Source of the DNA: Rodentolepis nana
Taxonomy: Eukaryota; Platyhelminthes; Cestoda; Cyclophyllidea; Hymenolepididae
Length of the DNA: 14,790 nucleotides
Direction: 5' to 3'
Assembly: GCA_900617975.1 (NCBI GenBank)
Contig: UZAE01012433.1
Span: 26,992 to 41,781, forward strand
In this document: in pieces, positions 8,701-14,790 of the stretch
Layout: each line of letters begins with the position of its first letter
How positions within the stretch are numbered: position 1 is the first letter of the stretch
Program-made: the position numbers and the translations under genes
The notes under the pieces: model-generated
The model's input: the letters and a program-made list of their open reading frames with translations, nothing else
What the model was told of the DNA's origin: nothing
Database searches by the model: none

Positions 8701-11700
8701 TTTTATATTTGTGACCTTTGTTAACCACCTGCACTTTTTGTAACCTTCAGAGTCCTGTTCTTCACAAAATTGCACTGGAAATGGTGTCTGTGTTGACGGT
8801 GTTTGTCGATGCTTCTCTGGCTGGGGCGGTGATGCCTGTGACCAACAAGTGGCATCTGAGTTCCCAGTTGGTGGTATCGAATTCCCCAACCAATCCCAAC
8901 AGAAAGACGACTCCGCTAAACAACCATCACCAGATGCCTCCTGTTCATTCAACGGTTATCGTGATTCCAATGGAAATTGTCGATGTTTCCGTGGATTCGA
9001 AGGACCTATTTGCGAGAAAGGTAATCTCCTCTGATCTCTGTGACTTCTACTTGACCTGAAAGAGATTATGCTAATAATTTATTTCTCTTCTATCTCTTCT
9101 CTATCCAAATATCTTTCCTACTTGCCCCTAAAAGTATCTTTCCGACTGACTGAAGTAGTTGAATGTACAAATGTTTTCCCCTCAGCATTTTTGAGAACAC
9201 AGAACTAAAAGCAGATGCCTCCGCCGTCGAATGGCGTTTTTCTATTGGTCTAATGCTATTGACAATGATGTGCACTTCCCACATCTCCCTTTTTAGCGCG
9301 CATTAAGTGCGTGCCTCCTCACCCAGTATAACGTGCGCGCGCGCTTTTAAGCGCGCTCTCCCACTAATGAAAAATATGATTTGCGTGCAAATAAAGACTT
9401 TTGTGATTCAGACAGCCTCGTAGTTCTGATTTAAAATATTTTTTTGTTTGCATTAGCGGGAAATATCGAGAGGAGGGTGGGGGGGGGTGGGGGCGGGTGG
9501 AGGTTCAATTCATTTTTTATACTCTCCCTTTCTTTATTCATTATATTCTTAAAGGATTCTCAGGCTTTGTGTTCCTTTACCCTCAACAGCTTTTTCTCCC
9601 TTAAATTTTTATTTGATTTGTGCCTACACTTATTGCGAGAGTCGTGTGAAGCTGTTGAAATCAGACTTTCTTTAAGTAGGGGTTTCTTTTTAGTGAATAT
9701 TGGAACCCTTCCACATGTACCAATCTTCATTGTCGATCTCCGCTCCCACAATTCCCATAATTATACTTTTCTCGTCTTGCATGGTTGGCTTTTGCTCATA
9801 TGAGAATTACTAGCTCATTTAGATGCTCTGTAGAGATTTTACATCAAAGTTACAGTTATTGGCTATTGTCGGAATTCATTCATGATTAATGGCAATGCTT
9901 TCCTTCGTAATAAATGGGAATTTGGATGATGTAGCAATTTAATAATTATAATAATGGTACTATTTCAAACATGCTCGAATAAGTCAAAAGTTATACGTGT
10001 TTATAAAACGTTCGTTATTGTCTCGAATTTGTTACAACTGCCTGAATTATTACAATTCTTTAGCCTTTTGAAAAGGCTTAATTGGTTATAGTTAATGATT
10101 TAACTAATTGTTTAATAATAGGGGCTGTGATAACCCTCTTACTTATTTTTAGGAATTAGGCAGCGTTTCTTATGGGCCCTAGAGTTGAAGGAGTTTGTTT
10201 TGACACTGGCCTTGCCAACGACTTGTCAGCTTGTCCGTAAAATAATCGTTTAACAGTGTGGGTTTAAGCTACCACCGACTATAAAAGGAGTTCTACGTAG
10301 TCCTTAAATCTTCTTCCCTTTGAGCTTTCATCTTTTAAATGCTGTACCTTCAATAGTATATAGTATACTTATTTCTATCTCGGGATTCGCGTCTTTCATG
10401 ACACAATTTAGCCGGAAGTCTTATAGCCTTCCTTTAAGCATTAGGTAAGAAACCACCTATTTGCAATCATTGACTAACTTTCGTTAGGTGATTTATTACC
10501 ACTTATTATTGTAGACGGAGGGATAAGAAAATGTTATTCCGTACATGGGCATTTATCTGGTCCATATCTGTCTAATCATCGTTTTATAATCGAGCGGAGC
10601 GTTGATCGATGTTACGTGAACTGCCAACAAATTCCATTTCTTTGCCATTCGTCCGTTCTTAGCTCGCACTGTGTGATATTTCTGAATTATCCCCCCCCTC
10701 CCCACCCACCCCTCTCCTCTTTTCATTTCGGTTAGCATTTCTATGACTAATTTGGGGGAATTCTCCACTCTCTCCTGCATTCATACATGCGCGTGTGCAC
10801 GAACAGTGTCAGCCACACATAGTTTATGTGACCTAGTCATTGGACATCAAACTAATTTCAGATATACATCGACTACCGATCTACCCTTTGAGTACTCGCT
10901 GTTAGCATCGCCAAAATCTAGGTTGTTCTCACTTATGGATACGCTTAAATCCACTTTGAAATGACTCAAAGTAAACAGTGAATTGAGGGATACCATTCTG
11001 AATGCCCTGGTACTCGTTCCAGCTAGATGCTTCTCTAGGATTTGGTGTAAGCAATCAATCGACCTTGTAAGTTGTTAGTTCAAGTTACGCGTTTCCTCCT
11101 TCTACTATAACATTTGAATTATATGTAAAGACAATTAAAGCTAACCAACTGTTCGTGTTTTATCTAGCTATTACCAACCACTCTTATCAGAGTGAGTGAT
11201 ACATTGGCCCTATTTTTGACTGAAATTGCTTATATCTCCAAGCATCAACAATTTGGAAACAACTCGCATTCCTACACGGTGCCTTTATTTGCCTGATAAA
11301 GTGTCACGGATTATCTATGTTCTCTCTCTCAACCTCCACGTTGTAGCCTGAGTCAAACATAGTTTTGGGATATCCAGTGGGCAAACTTATCATTAGCAGA
11401 AGAATTGACCTTTTAAGCTTTACTGCAGCCTAGAATGTTGCACTTTATAGATTGGTGAATTGAGGAATCCCGAGAGTCCATACCAACGTTTGTGACAAGT
11501 CAGCAGTTATGAAGGCGTTTGGCGATACTATTCCTGGATAAAATAATGTCGTATTTCAGCCTTCCTGGTAGGTAGGAAGCTTGGATTCAATCAGTCTCAT
11601 TAATTGGTCAGATTTAATCAGTTGGTTTGGCTATTCCTCTCGTCCAGTGCAGATTGTTGAACACCGAGCCTTCAGGATAGAATTTCCACTCTCTCTCCGC

Positions 11701-12555
11701 TGATATTTTTGGCTCTCTCTCTCTCGCTGCTCAGGGTGTTTCTTTGATAGTTCATTTAGTCGACCAATTTTAGCAAATAGATTGTTATTACCTCCAACTA
11801 TTCGGCTTCCGAAGATAGCTGTCGAATTAAATAGATATTCACATCAGTAAAAAGCTTTTGTCAAATGATGTGTTCGTACATATTAGTCAAAATCTTTTTA
11901 GTTATTCAACTAACTTAATTGTTCATTATGATATTGCCATATTAAGCAGAATTGGCACTTCTTTCTTCCACTTCTTGCACCGATTGATTCATTTTATACC
12001 AAAAGTAGTAACTTGCAGTGTATCTTTAGAAAATGCCTTCGGCGTTACTCCAGCCTATTTTAAATCTCAACTTAAATGGGCACACAGAGTAGTCTCACAA
12101 GGTGTGACAGGAATTAATCACCACCTCTTTTTAAACAAAATGAATTGAACTTCGTCCTTTCCTCCTCCTCCTCCTCCTCTCTCTCGCTCCCTCTCAACTC
12201 CGTGTGAATAATTAATTTAACCGCTCCTTGGACCTTCGCTTGGACGGCAACTTGGTTGAATAAATTTTTCCCTATTTCTCGTTGTTGCTTACAGATGCCA
12301 CTTGTGCTAGCCGATGCGTCCACGGCGTGTGCACTGGGGATAGACGTAAACTCCTGTCCGGTGGACCGGATCTTCCAGACTTGTTGCCTATTGGGACAGC
12401 GCTCATCGATCCAGCCATCTGCTATTGCGATGATGGATGGAGGGGCATCAATTGTGATGTGCCAACTTGCAATTCAAAGTGTCTACTCAATGGTCAGTGC
12501 ATTAATGACACTTGCGTTTGCAATCGAGGTTGGTCTGGCGCTAGTTGCAACCTCA
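2637..12555 (+). CDS. TENM: Teneurin (partial): EGF1-EGF7 region, four joined exons
   Basis: Teneurins are type II transmembrane adhesion receptors; their extracellular EGF stalk precedes a beta-propeller and a large YD-repeat shell, and in vertebrates the stalk dimerises the protein. Joining 2637-2738, 5639-5833, 8751-9020 and 12295-12555 gives about 276 residues with no stop. It holds seven EGF modules with first-to-last cysteines (where present) at about residues 6-32, 41-63, 70-97, 102-129, 164-187, 193-243 and 248-274. Teneurin hallmarks are SGHGEY in the second module with Tyr in place of the third cysteine, DPTCSGHG in the third, and 31-33 residue spacing in the unmodified modules. All exon junctions are phase 1 with GT-AG borders. 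The N-terminal cytoplasmic and membrane region and EGF8 onward are outside the window. Tenascin and other EGF proteins share the module type but not this order. The family call is from recalled teneurin sequences, not a search. Confidence 0.9.
3312..3325. repeat. Target-site duplication, left, copy 1
   Basis: TCGGAGCAAATGAA is repeated at 3646-3659 with one substitution, immediately outside the element. Confidence 0.8.
3326..3645 (-). mobile_element. SINE-like retroposon, copy 1 (complete)
   Basis: About 320 bp, sharing ordered blocks with copies 2, 3 and 4: on the + strand, caaatggcagg, ttgacttcaggcttcacaga, agacagacacaaagg, gaatatgacataca, and the end block ccacgtggaggtaagtctat. It is flanked by near-identical 14-bp direct repeats, TCGGAGCAAATGAA at 3312-3325 and TCGGAGCATATGAA at 3646-3659, one mismatch. 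I place the element on the minus strand because its low-complexity A-rich tail is then at the 3' end (CATTTGATATTAAAAAA), as in retroposons mobilised by a LINE. No coding capacity is visible. An internal G11 run (C11 on the element strand) is at 3433-3443. Confidence 0.85.
3646..3659. repeat. Target-site duplication, right, copy 1
   Basis: TCGGAGCATATGAA matches 3312-3325 at 13 of 14 positions. Confidence 0.8.
4241..4268 (+). repeat. G-rich tract
   Basis: G5, G5 and G8 runs separated by short spacers. The ambiguous N at 4287 lies just downstream, perhaps reflecting sequencing trouble here. Confidence 0.85.
4833..4846. repeat. Target-site duplication, left, copy 2
   Basis: ATCTTTGAGGCCAT is repeated at 5170-5183 with one substitution. 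Confidence 0.8.
4847..5169 (-). mobile_element. SINE-like retroposon, copy 2 (complete)
   Basis: About 323 bp, the same family as copy 1 and in the same orientation. Flanking direct repeats are ATCTTTGAGGCCAT (4833-4846) and ATCTTTGAGGTCAT (5170-5183), 13 of 14 identical. The tail reads as ATAAAT repeats on the element strand. It is somewhat diverged: the end block reads ccacgtgaaggcaagtctgt, which breaks the GTAAGT donor-like motif present in copies 1 and 3, and the internal G run is shortened and interrupted. This suggests an older insertion or a different subfamily. Confidence 0.85.
5170..5183. repeat. Target-site duplication, right, copy 2
   Basis: ATCTTTGAGGTCAT matches 4833-4846 at 13 of 14 positions. 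Confidence 0.8.
5331..5357 (+). repeat. G-rich tract
   Basis: gagg-type start followed by a G12 run, about 280 nt upstream of exon B. Confidence 0.85.
5639..5833 (+). CDS. TENM: Teneurin exon B: EGF2 and EGF3
   Basis: The 195-nt exon has a pyrimidine-rich acceptor (cctgccctccctag) and a consensus donor (TTCA|GTAAGT), both phase 1. Joined to exon A the split codon is ATT (Ile35). EGF2 (residues 36-63) contains the teneurin signature SGHGEY, with Tyr47 at the third-cysteine position. It has only four cysteines (41, 52, 54, 63) because the first-cysteine position is Asn37, although the spacing from the last cysteine of EGF1 to Cys41 (nine residues) is the same as in vertebrate teneurins. EGF3 (70-97) has the full set of six cysteines and begins [11 protein letters not shown], the best family match in the window. 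EGF2 is the module through which teneurins normally dimerise, so its cysteine content matters. A retroposon copy starts about 100 bp downstream of the donor. Confidence 0.92.
5920..5931. repeat. Target-site duplication, left, copy 3
   Basis: TTAACTGGACAT is an exact match to 6246-6257. Confidence 0.88.
5932..6245 (-). mobile_element. SINE-like retroposon, copy 3 (complete)
   Basis: About 314 bp with the same blocks and orientation as copies 1 and 2. It is bounded by a perfect 12-bp direct repeat, TTAACTGGACAT (5920-5931 and 6246-6257), the only exact pair in the window, consistent with the youngest of the three insertions. The element strand begins CGGGGTGCGCGATAGAC and ends in an ATAAATAA tail. 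It starts about 100 bp after the donor of exon B. It lacks a short segment that copies 1 and 2 have after the cacagagg block (gaacatcaaagtg). Confidence 0.88.
6246..6257. repeat. Target-site duplication, right, copy 3
   Basis: TTAACTGGACAT is an exact match to 5920-5931. Confidence 0.88.
7141..7170 (+). repeat. G-rich tract
   Basis: G4, G5 and longer G runs with T and A spacers. Confidence 0.85.
7327..7384 (+). repeat. Long G tract (contains G26)
   Basis: GGGA-type units leading into 26 uninterrupted G at 7352-7377. Confidence 0.95.
8751..9020 (+). CDS. TENM: Teneurin exon C: EGF4, long linker, EGF5
   Basis: The 270-nt exon lies between acceptor tttttgtaaccttcag and donor AAAG|GTAATC, both phase 1; the split codon with exon B is AAG (Lys100). 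EGF4 has six cysteines (102, 107, 113, 118, 120, 129) and an N-C-T glycosylation sequon at Asn106. A 34-residue cysteine-free, Gln/Ser/Pro/Asp-rich linker (130-163) follows, with an N-Q-S sequon at Asn146; vertebrate teneurins have only a few residues here. EGF5 (164-187) has four cysteines (164, 176, 178, 187). The third-cysteine position is replaced, with Tyr169 in that loop, as vertebrate EGF5 has Phe, and the first-cysteine position is Pro160. Because linker and EGF5 are in one exon, the missing cysteine cannot be a splice-prediction error. The overlapping open frames at 8718-9059 and on the opposite strand are shadows. Confidence 0.9.
9339..9356. repeat. GCGCGC hairpin
   Basis: GCGCGCTT and AAGCGCGC are perfect 8-bp inverted arms around a 2-base loop, preceded by more alternating GC (9335 onward). 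Such sequence can extrude a hairpin or adopt Z-DNA. It lies in an intron and no function is indicated. Confidence 0.7.
9468..9503 (+). repeat. G-rich tract
   Basis: Runs of G9, G5, G3 and similar with T, C and A spacers. Confidence 0.85.
10691..10713 (-). repeat. C-rich tract (G tract on minus strand)
   Basis: C8 followed by C4, C3 and C4 runs. One of the few tracts with the G runs on the template strand. Confidence 0.85.
12157..12184 (+). repeat. CCT trinucleotide repeat
   Basis: About seven CCT units grading into CT repeats, about 110 nt upstream of the exon D acceptor and too distant to be its polypyrimidine tract. Confidence 0.85.
12295..12555 (+). CDS. TENM: Teneurin exon D: EGF6 (expanded loop) and EGF7
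   Basis: The 261-nt exon has acceptor gttgttgcttacag and donor CTCA|GTAAGC, phase 1 at both ends; the split codon with exon C is GAT (Asp190). EGF6 has six cysteines (193, 197, 202, 232, 234, 243), but the loop between the third and fourth is 29 residues, against about four in vertebrate EGF6. The extra segment (about 203-231) is rich in Leu, Pro, Gly and Asp. Most of it could be a 69-nt in-frame intron at 12346-12414 (see findings). EGF7 (248-274) has six cysteines at ordinary spacing, the motif NGQC as in teneurin EGF7, and an N-D-T sequon at Asn260. The next module, EGF8, was sought in the remaining 2.2 kb and not found. Confidence 0.9.
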
Positions 12556-13683
12556 GTAAGCTTTTCCTTCTTTCCTTATTTGCGTACTTTAATATCTATT
12601 TTTTTTTCCAAAATTCGCACATACTCTCATATATTGGAGATCAGTTTTACTCACTGATGTTTGTGTGCCCACCTCTATCACATCAGACGAATCTATTTGT
12701 ATTTTATTTTCCCAGAATTCCCTACGTGTGCGTCTTAATTTGGATTCCTAACTTGAAGATGGATTAAAGTCTTATTTACCACGATCGATTTATCCTTTCC
12801 AGAACTTTTTTTTGACATTTCCTTCCCTTTTTAAGGGTGCAATCGACAACAATTAATTATTTCATGTCTAATTTTAATTGAAAAGTTGTAATTCATCGGC
12901 ATTTGCTTATGATTTATTTAGTTTAAATTAATTTGATTTTCATCTGGTATAATTAGTTGCTTACCTCACTTCTTTACAATTTGAATAATTCCATTTCCAC
13001 TCCCCACTCCCATCTGTGGGTTTCCAAATTTTTAGGCTTCATTGATTTTCTAGAAGTTGGCAAAAGTGGGGGGAGAATGACAAAAGGAGATTGGTAAATC
13101 TCACCGCTTCAAACTAAACAAAACAAACCAAAACAACAAAGGGAGTCGGACGTTTGAAGAGGTTGGCCGTAAACGGTTGTAAATTGAATGTCCATTCTGT
13201 GCGTGATGATTGGCGGATTGTTTTGAAGCTTTTCTAGAGGGCGATATGCGACTACAAAAAAATCTCATGAAAACAGATACTGCACAAAATCTACTTACAT
13301 TTTTGTTCTCATGATAATTCGGTGTTGACAGTTTTATGGTCCTCTCAATAGTCTTAATTCCGTCAATTTTAAGCTTTTATAGATATCGATGCCCGAATTT
13401 TATTCAGTCCTTTTCACAATTGACAAAAAAAAATGATTTTTTTTTCAAAGTGCTGCCTCTAAGATTGCGTTAGGAGAGTGGTCCACAGCTTAAATATACC
13501 AATTTTTACCATCATAATGAATTAATCGATCAACGAACGCTTTCTATGTATGAGAATTTGATCAGGGAACAAATTATGGTTTTCTTTGGACGTGAACTGT
13601 CTTCCATGTCATTTTGCACAACTTTTAGTTGGAATCGAAAAATATCTTTGTTTCGCTCTCACAATAGACAAGTACGCCATTTG

Positions 13684-13694
13684 CCCCCCCCCCC
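13684..13694 (-). repeat. C11 homopolymer
   Basis: Eleven consecutive C on the + strand. Confidence 0.95.
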
Positions 13695-14559
13695 TTTCCT
13701 AACACCTTGGGAAAGAAGGGAGATAAGTCTTTGCAATTACAAGAACTAAAAAACCAATTATTAAATAGATTGAAAAAAATGTAGAAAAAAACAGTTGAAA
13801 GTTGAAAGAAGAGTAATGCACAGAACTGGTCGATGAATAGCAAAAACTGGAGTGAAATATTCGCACAAAGTTGAGTAATTCAAATCTTACAACACTTTAT
13901 CATATCGCTATTCAAAAAATGAATACATAAATGGTACAAAACGCTTAAATTAAGACAACGAATCAGAAATTTGTTTTGTTATGGTTGTATTTTAAATCTA
14001 AGGTTAACTTTTTCTTTAAATTTGTAGATTGGAATGTTTACATTACCAGATGGTAGCTACTTGTTAGCTCCAATGTTTTAAAATCAGAATATTTTATTTT
14101 GTCTCAATCACTCACCCTCAGAAAATCATTTAATTAAAAAGCAACTTTAAGAGAACTACCAAATGAGTTTAAAGTATATGTGGAATTAATGAAATTATCA
14201 CATTGGGTATTTTAATCATAAGGGCAGATTAAGAGTTTGTTAACTCTCTCAAACTAAATAGCGGGTGTGTTTAATTTTTTTGTTTAAATGAATTTATCCT
14301 CCATTTTGGTTATATTTGATCATACTGGTACATGGAAAATGAGATCTCCCTCCTTAATCGCCAAAGCCGAACTTTGAAGAAGTTGAATCACGGTAGTAAT
14401 GGAGTTCAGCATATTTACAAAAAGCCATTATTCTATTTCTGGACACTTTTATTAGGTAAATTGTTGGTCTCACCATTTTCAAGGAATTGAACCAATCAAA
14501 AACATCTTCATTGGCGTTTAATGTATAGCAGCTTATGTTTAAAAGTTGTTATTATTATT

Positions 14560-14660
14560 ATTATTATATAAAATGGCGGGCGTTTCCATTTCAAAGTATT
14601 ATTATTATATCAAATGGCAGGCGTTTTAATCATTTTTATTATTATATCAAATGGCAGGCG
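14560..14660 (-). repeat. Threefold tandem block at the tail of copy 4
   Basis: The block attattatat(a/c)aaatggc(g/a)ggcg occurs three times, starting at 14560, 14601 and 14638 (spacings 41 and 37 bp). It is the 3'-terminal segment of the retroposon plus its ATT-type tail. The third unit continues into copy 4; the first two stop after a few more bases. Confidence 0.85.
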
Positions 14661-14790
14661 CTTTGATTTTCATTAGCCCTTTAGTTGACTTCAGTCTTCA
14701 CAGAGGGGATGGAACATCAAAGTGTAAAAAATTCAATAGGGGGGGGGGAGCAGAAGTGTGTATCAAAGACGAAGGTAGATAAGGTGGAAA
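14638..14790 (-). mobile_element. SINE-like retroposon, copy 4 (cut by window end)
   Basis: This shares caaatggcaggcg, cattagccctttag, gacttcagtcttcacagagg and ggaacatcaaagtg with copies 1 and 2, in the same minus-strand orientation, and contains a G10 run at 14739-14748. Only the 3' half of the element (on its own strand) is in the window, so its target duplication cannot be seen. Its tail is an ATT-rich microsatellite and is preceded by two extra copies of the tail-end block. Confidence 0.8.

Larger units (their letters stand above)
5834..8750 (+). other. Intron between exon B and exon C (2917 nt)
   Basis: The intron begins GTAAGT and ends TTCAG. It contains one complete retroposon-like copy (5932-6245) close to its 5' end and two G-rich tracts (7141-7170 and 7327-7384). 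The remaining sequence is AT-rich and without recognisable genes; the short open frame at 7453-7647 has no family resemblance. Confidence 0.85.
9021..12294 (+). other. Intron between exon C and exon D (3274 nt)
   Basis: The intron begins GTAATC and ends TACAG. It contains a G-rich tract (9468-9503), a C-rich tract (10691-10713), a GCGCGC hairpin (9339-9356), a CT repeat followed by a good-looking decoy acceptor (ctctcgctgctcag, ending at 11734), and a CCT repeat (12157-12184) about 110 nt upstream of exon D. A 96-codon open frame at 11858-12148 has no recognisable motif and no EGF cysteines, so I treat it as chance. No retroposon copy is visible in this intron. Confidence 0.85.
12556..14790 (+). 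other. Downstream intron (start only)
   Basis: The intron begins GTAAGC after exon D and runs off the window. It is AT-rich with A and T homopolymers (for example near 13425-13446), a C11 run (13684-13694), an ATT repeat (14551-14569), and a retroposon copy cut by the window end. No EGF8 exon with the expected cysteine pattern was found. Confidence 0.8.

Noticed and set aside
8656..9059. Alternative open frames over exon C on both strands
   Set aside because: They are shadows; only the frame from 8753 gives EGF cysteine patterns and phase-matched splice sites.
9444..9803. 119-residue open frame and its opposite-strand partner
   Set aside because: It runs through a G-rich tract, with hydrophobic low-complexity content and no splice or family support.
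11711..11734. Strong acceptor-like sequence (CT repeat then gctgctcag)
   Set aside because: No open EGF-like or other coding exon with a donor follows, so it is treated as a decoy.
11858..12148. 96-residue open frame upstream of exon D
   Set aside because: There is no recognisable motif, no EGF cysteines and no matching splice sites; a chance frame of this length is expected.
12256..12657. 133-residue open frame overlapping exon D
   Set aside because: It is in a different frame from the EGF6-EGF7 coding frame and shows no domain pattern.
12556..14790. Search for the EGF8 exon
   Set aside because: No stretch with the required cysteine spacing and flanking splice sites was found; it probably lies beyond the window.
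1..14790. CRISPR array, tRNA or rRNA genes, bacterial-type operons
   Set aside because: The repeats present are microsatellites and dispersed retroposons, no cloverleaf or rRNA motif was seen, and the split-exon gene shows this is eukaryotic nuclear DNA.

Overview
This window is eukaryotic and intron-rich. It carries the middle of one gene on the + strand: four coding exons that together encode seven consecutive EGF-like modules of a teneurin (Ten-m/Odz family, a type II transmembrane cell-adhesion receptor). Teneurin is identified from the order and sequence of the modules, especially the 'SGHGEY' module in second place, the 'DPTCSGHG' module in third place, and the near-exact cysteine spacing against animal teneurin EGF1-EGF7. 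The transmembrane and intracellular region would lie upstream of the window. EGF8, the beta-propeller and the YD-repeat shell would lie downstream. The organism looks like an invertebrate with 2.9-3.3 kb introns, moderate AT richness and many G-tract microsatellites. A flatworm, perhaps a tapeworm, is my best guess, but that is an inference. One N at 4287 shows it is draft assembly.

Layout: 1-2636 upstream intron (or upstream non-coding sequence); 2637-2738 exon A (EGF1); 2739-5638 intron; 5639-5833 exon B (EGF2-EGF3); 5834-8750 intron; 8751-9020 exon C (EGF4, a long linker, EGF5); 9021-12294 intron; 12295-12555 exon D (EGF6-EGF7); 12556-14790 downstream intron. All four exons start and end in phase 1 and are multiples of three (102, 195, 270, 261 nt), giving a continuous peptide of about 276 residues with no stop. 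Residue numbers below count from the split codon that opens exon A.

Three things stand out. First, in vertebrate teneurins EGF2 and EGF5 each lack one cysteine, leaving an unpaired one that forms the covalent dimer. Here both modules lack the partner cysteine as well, so neither has an obvious free cysteine. Second, EGF6 carries an insertion of about 25 residues in its C3-C4 loop; most of it coincides with a possible 69-nt in-frame, phase-1 intron (12346-12414). Third, the introns contain an approximately 320-bp retroposon-like family: three complete copies, each with a 12-14 bp target-site duplication, plus a fourth cut by the window end. All four are antisense to the gene, and copies 1 and 3 display strong splice-donor motifs on the gene's sense strand.

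No RNA gene, CRISPR array, promoter or complete second gene could be supported. The rest is intron with simple repeats, among which long G runs fall mostly on the sense strand.
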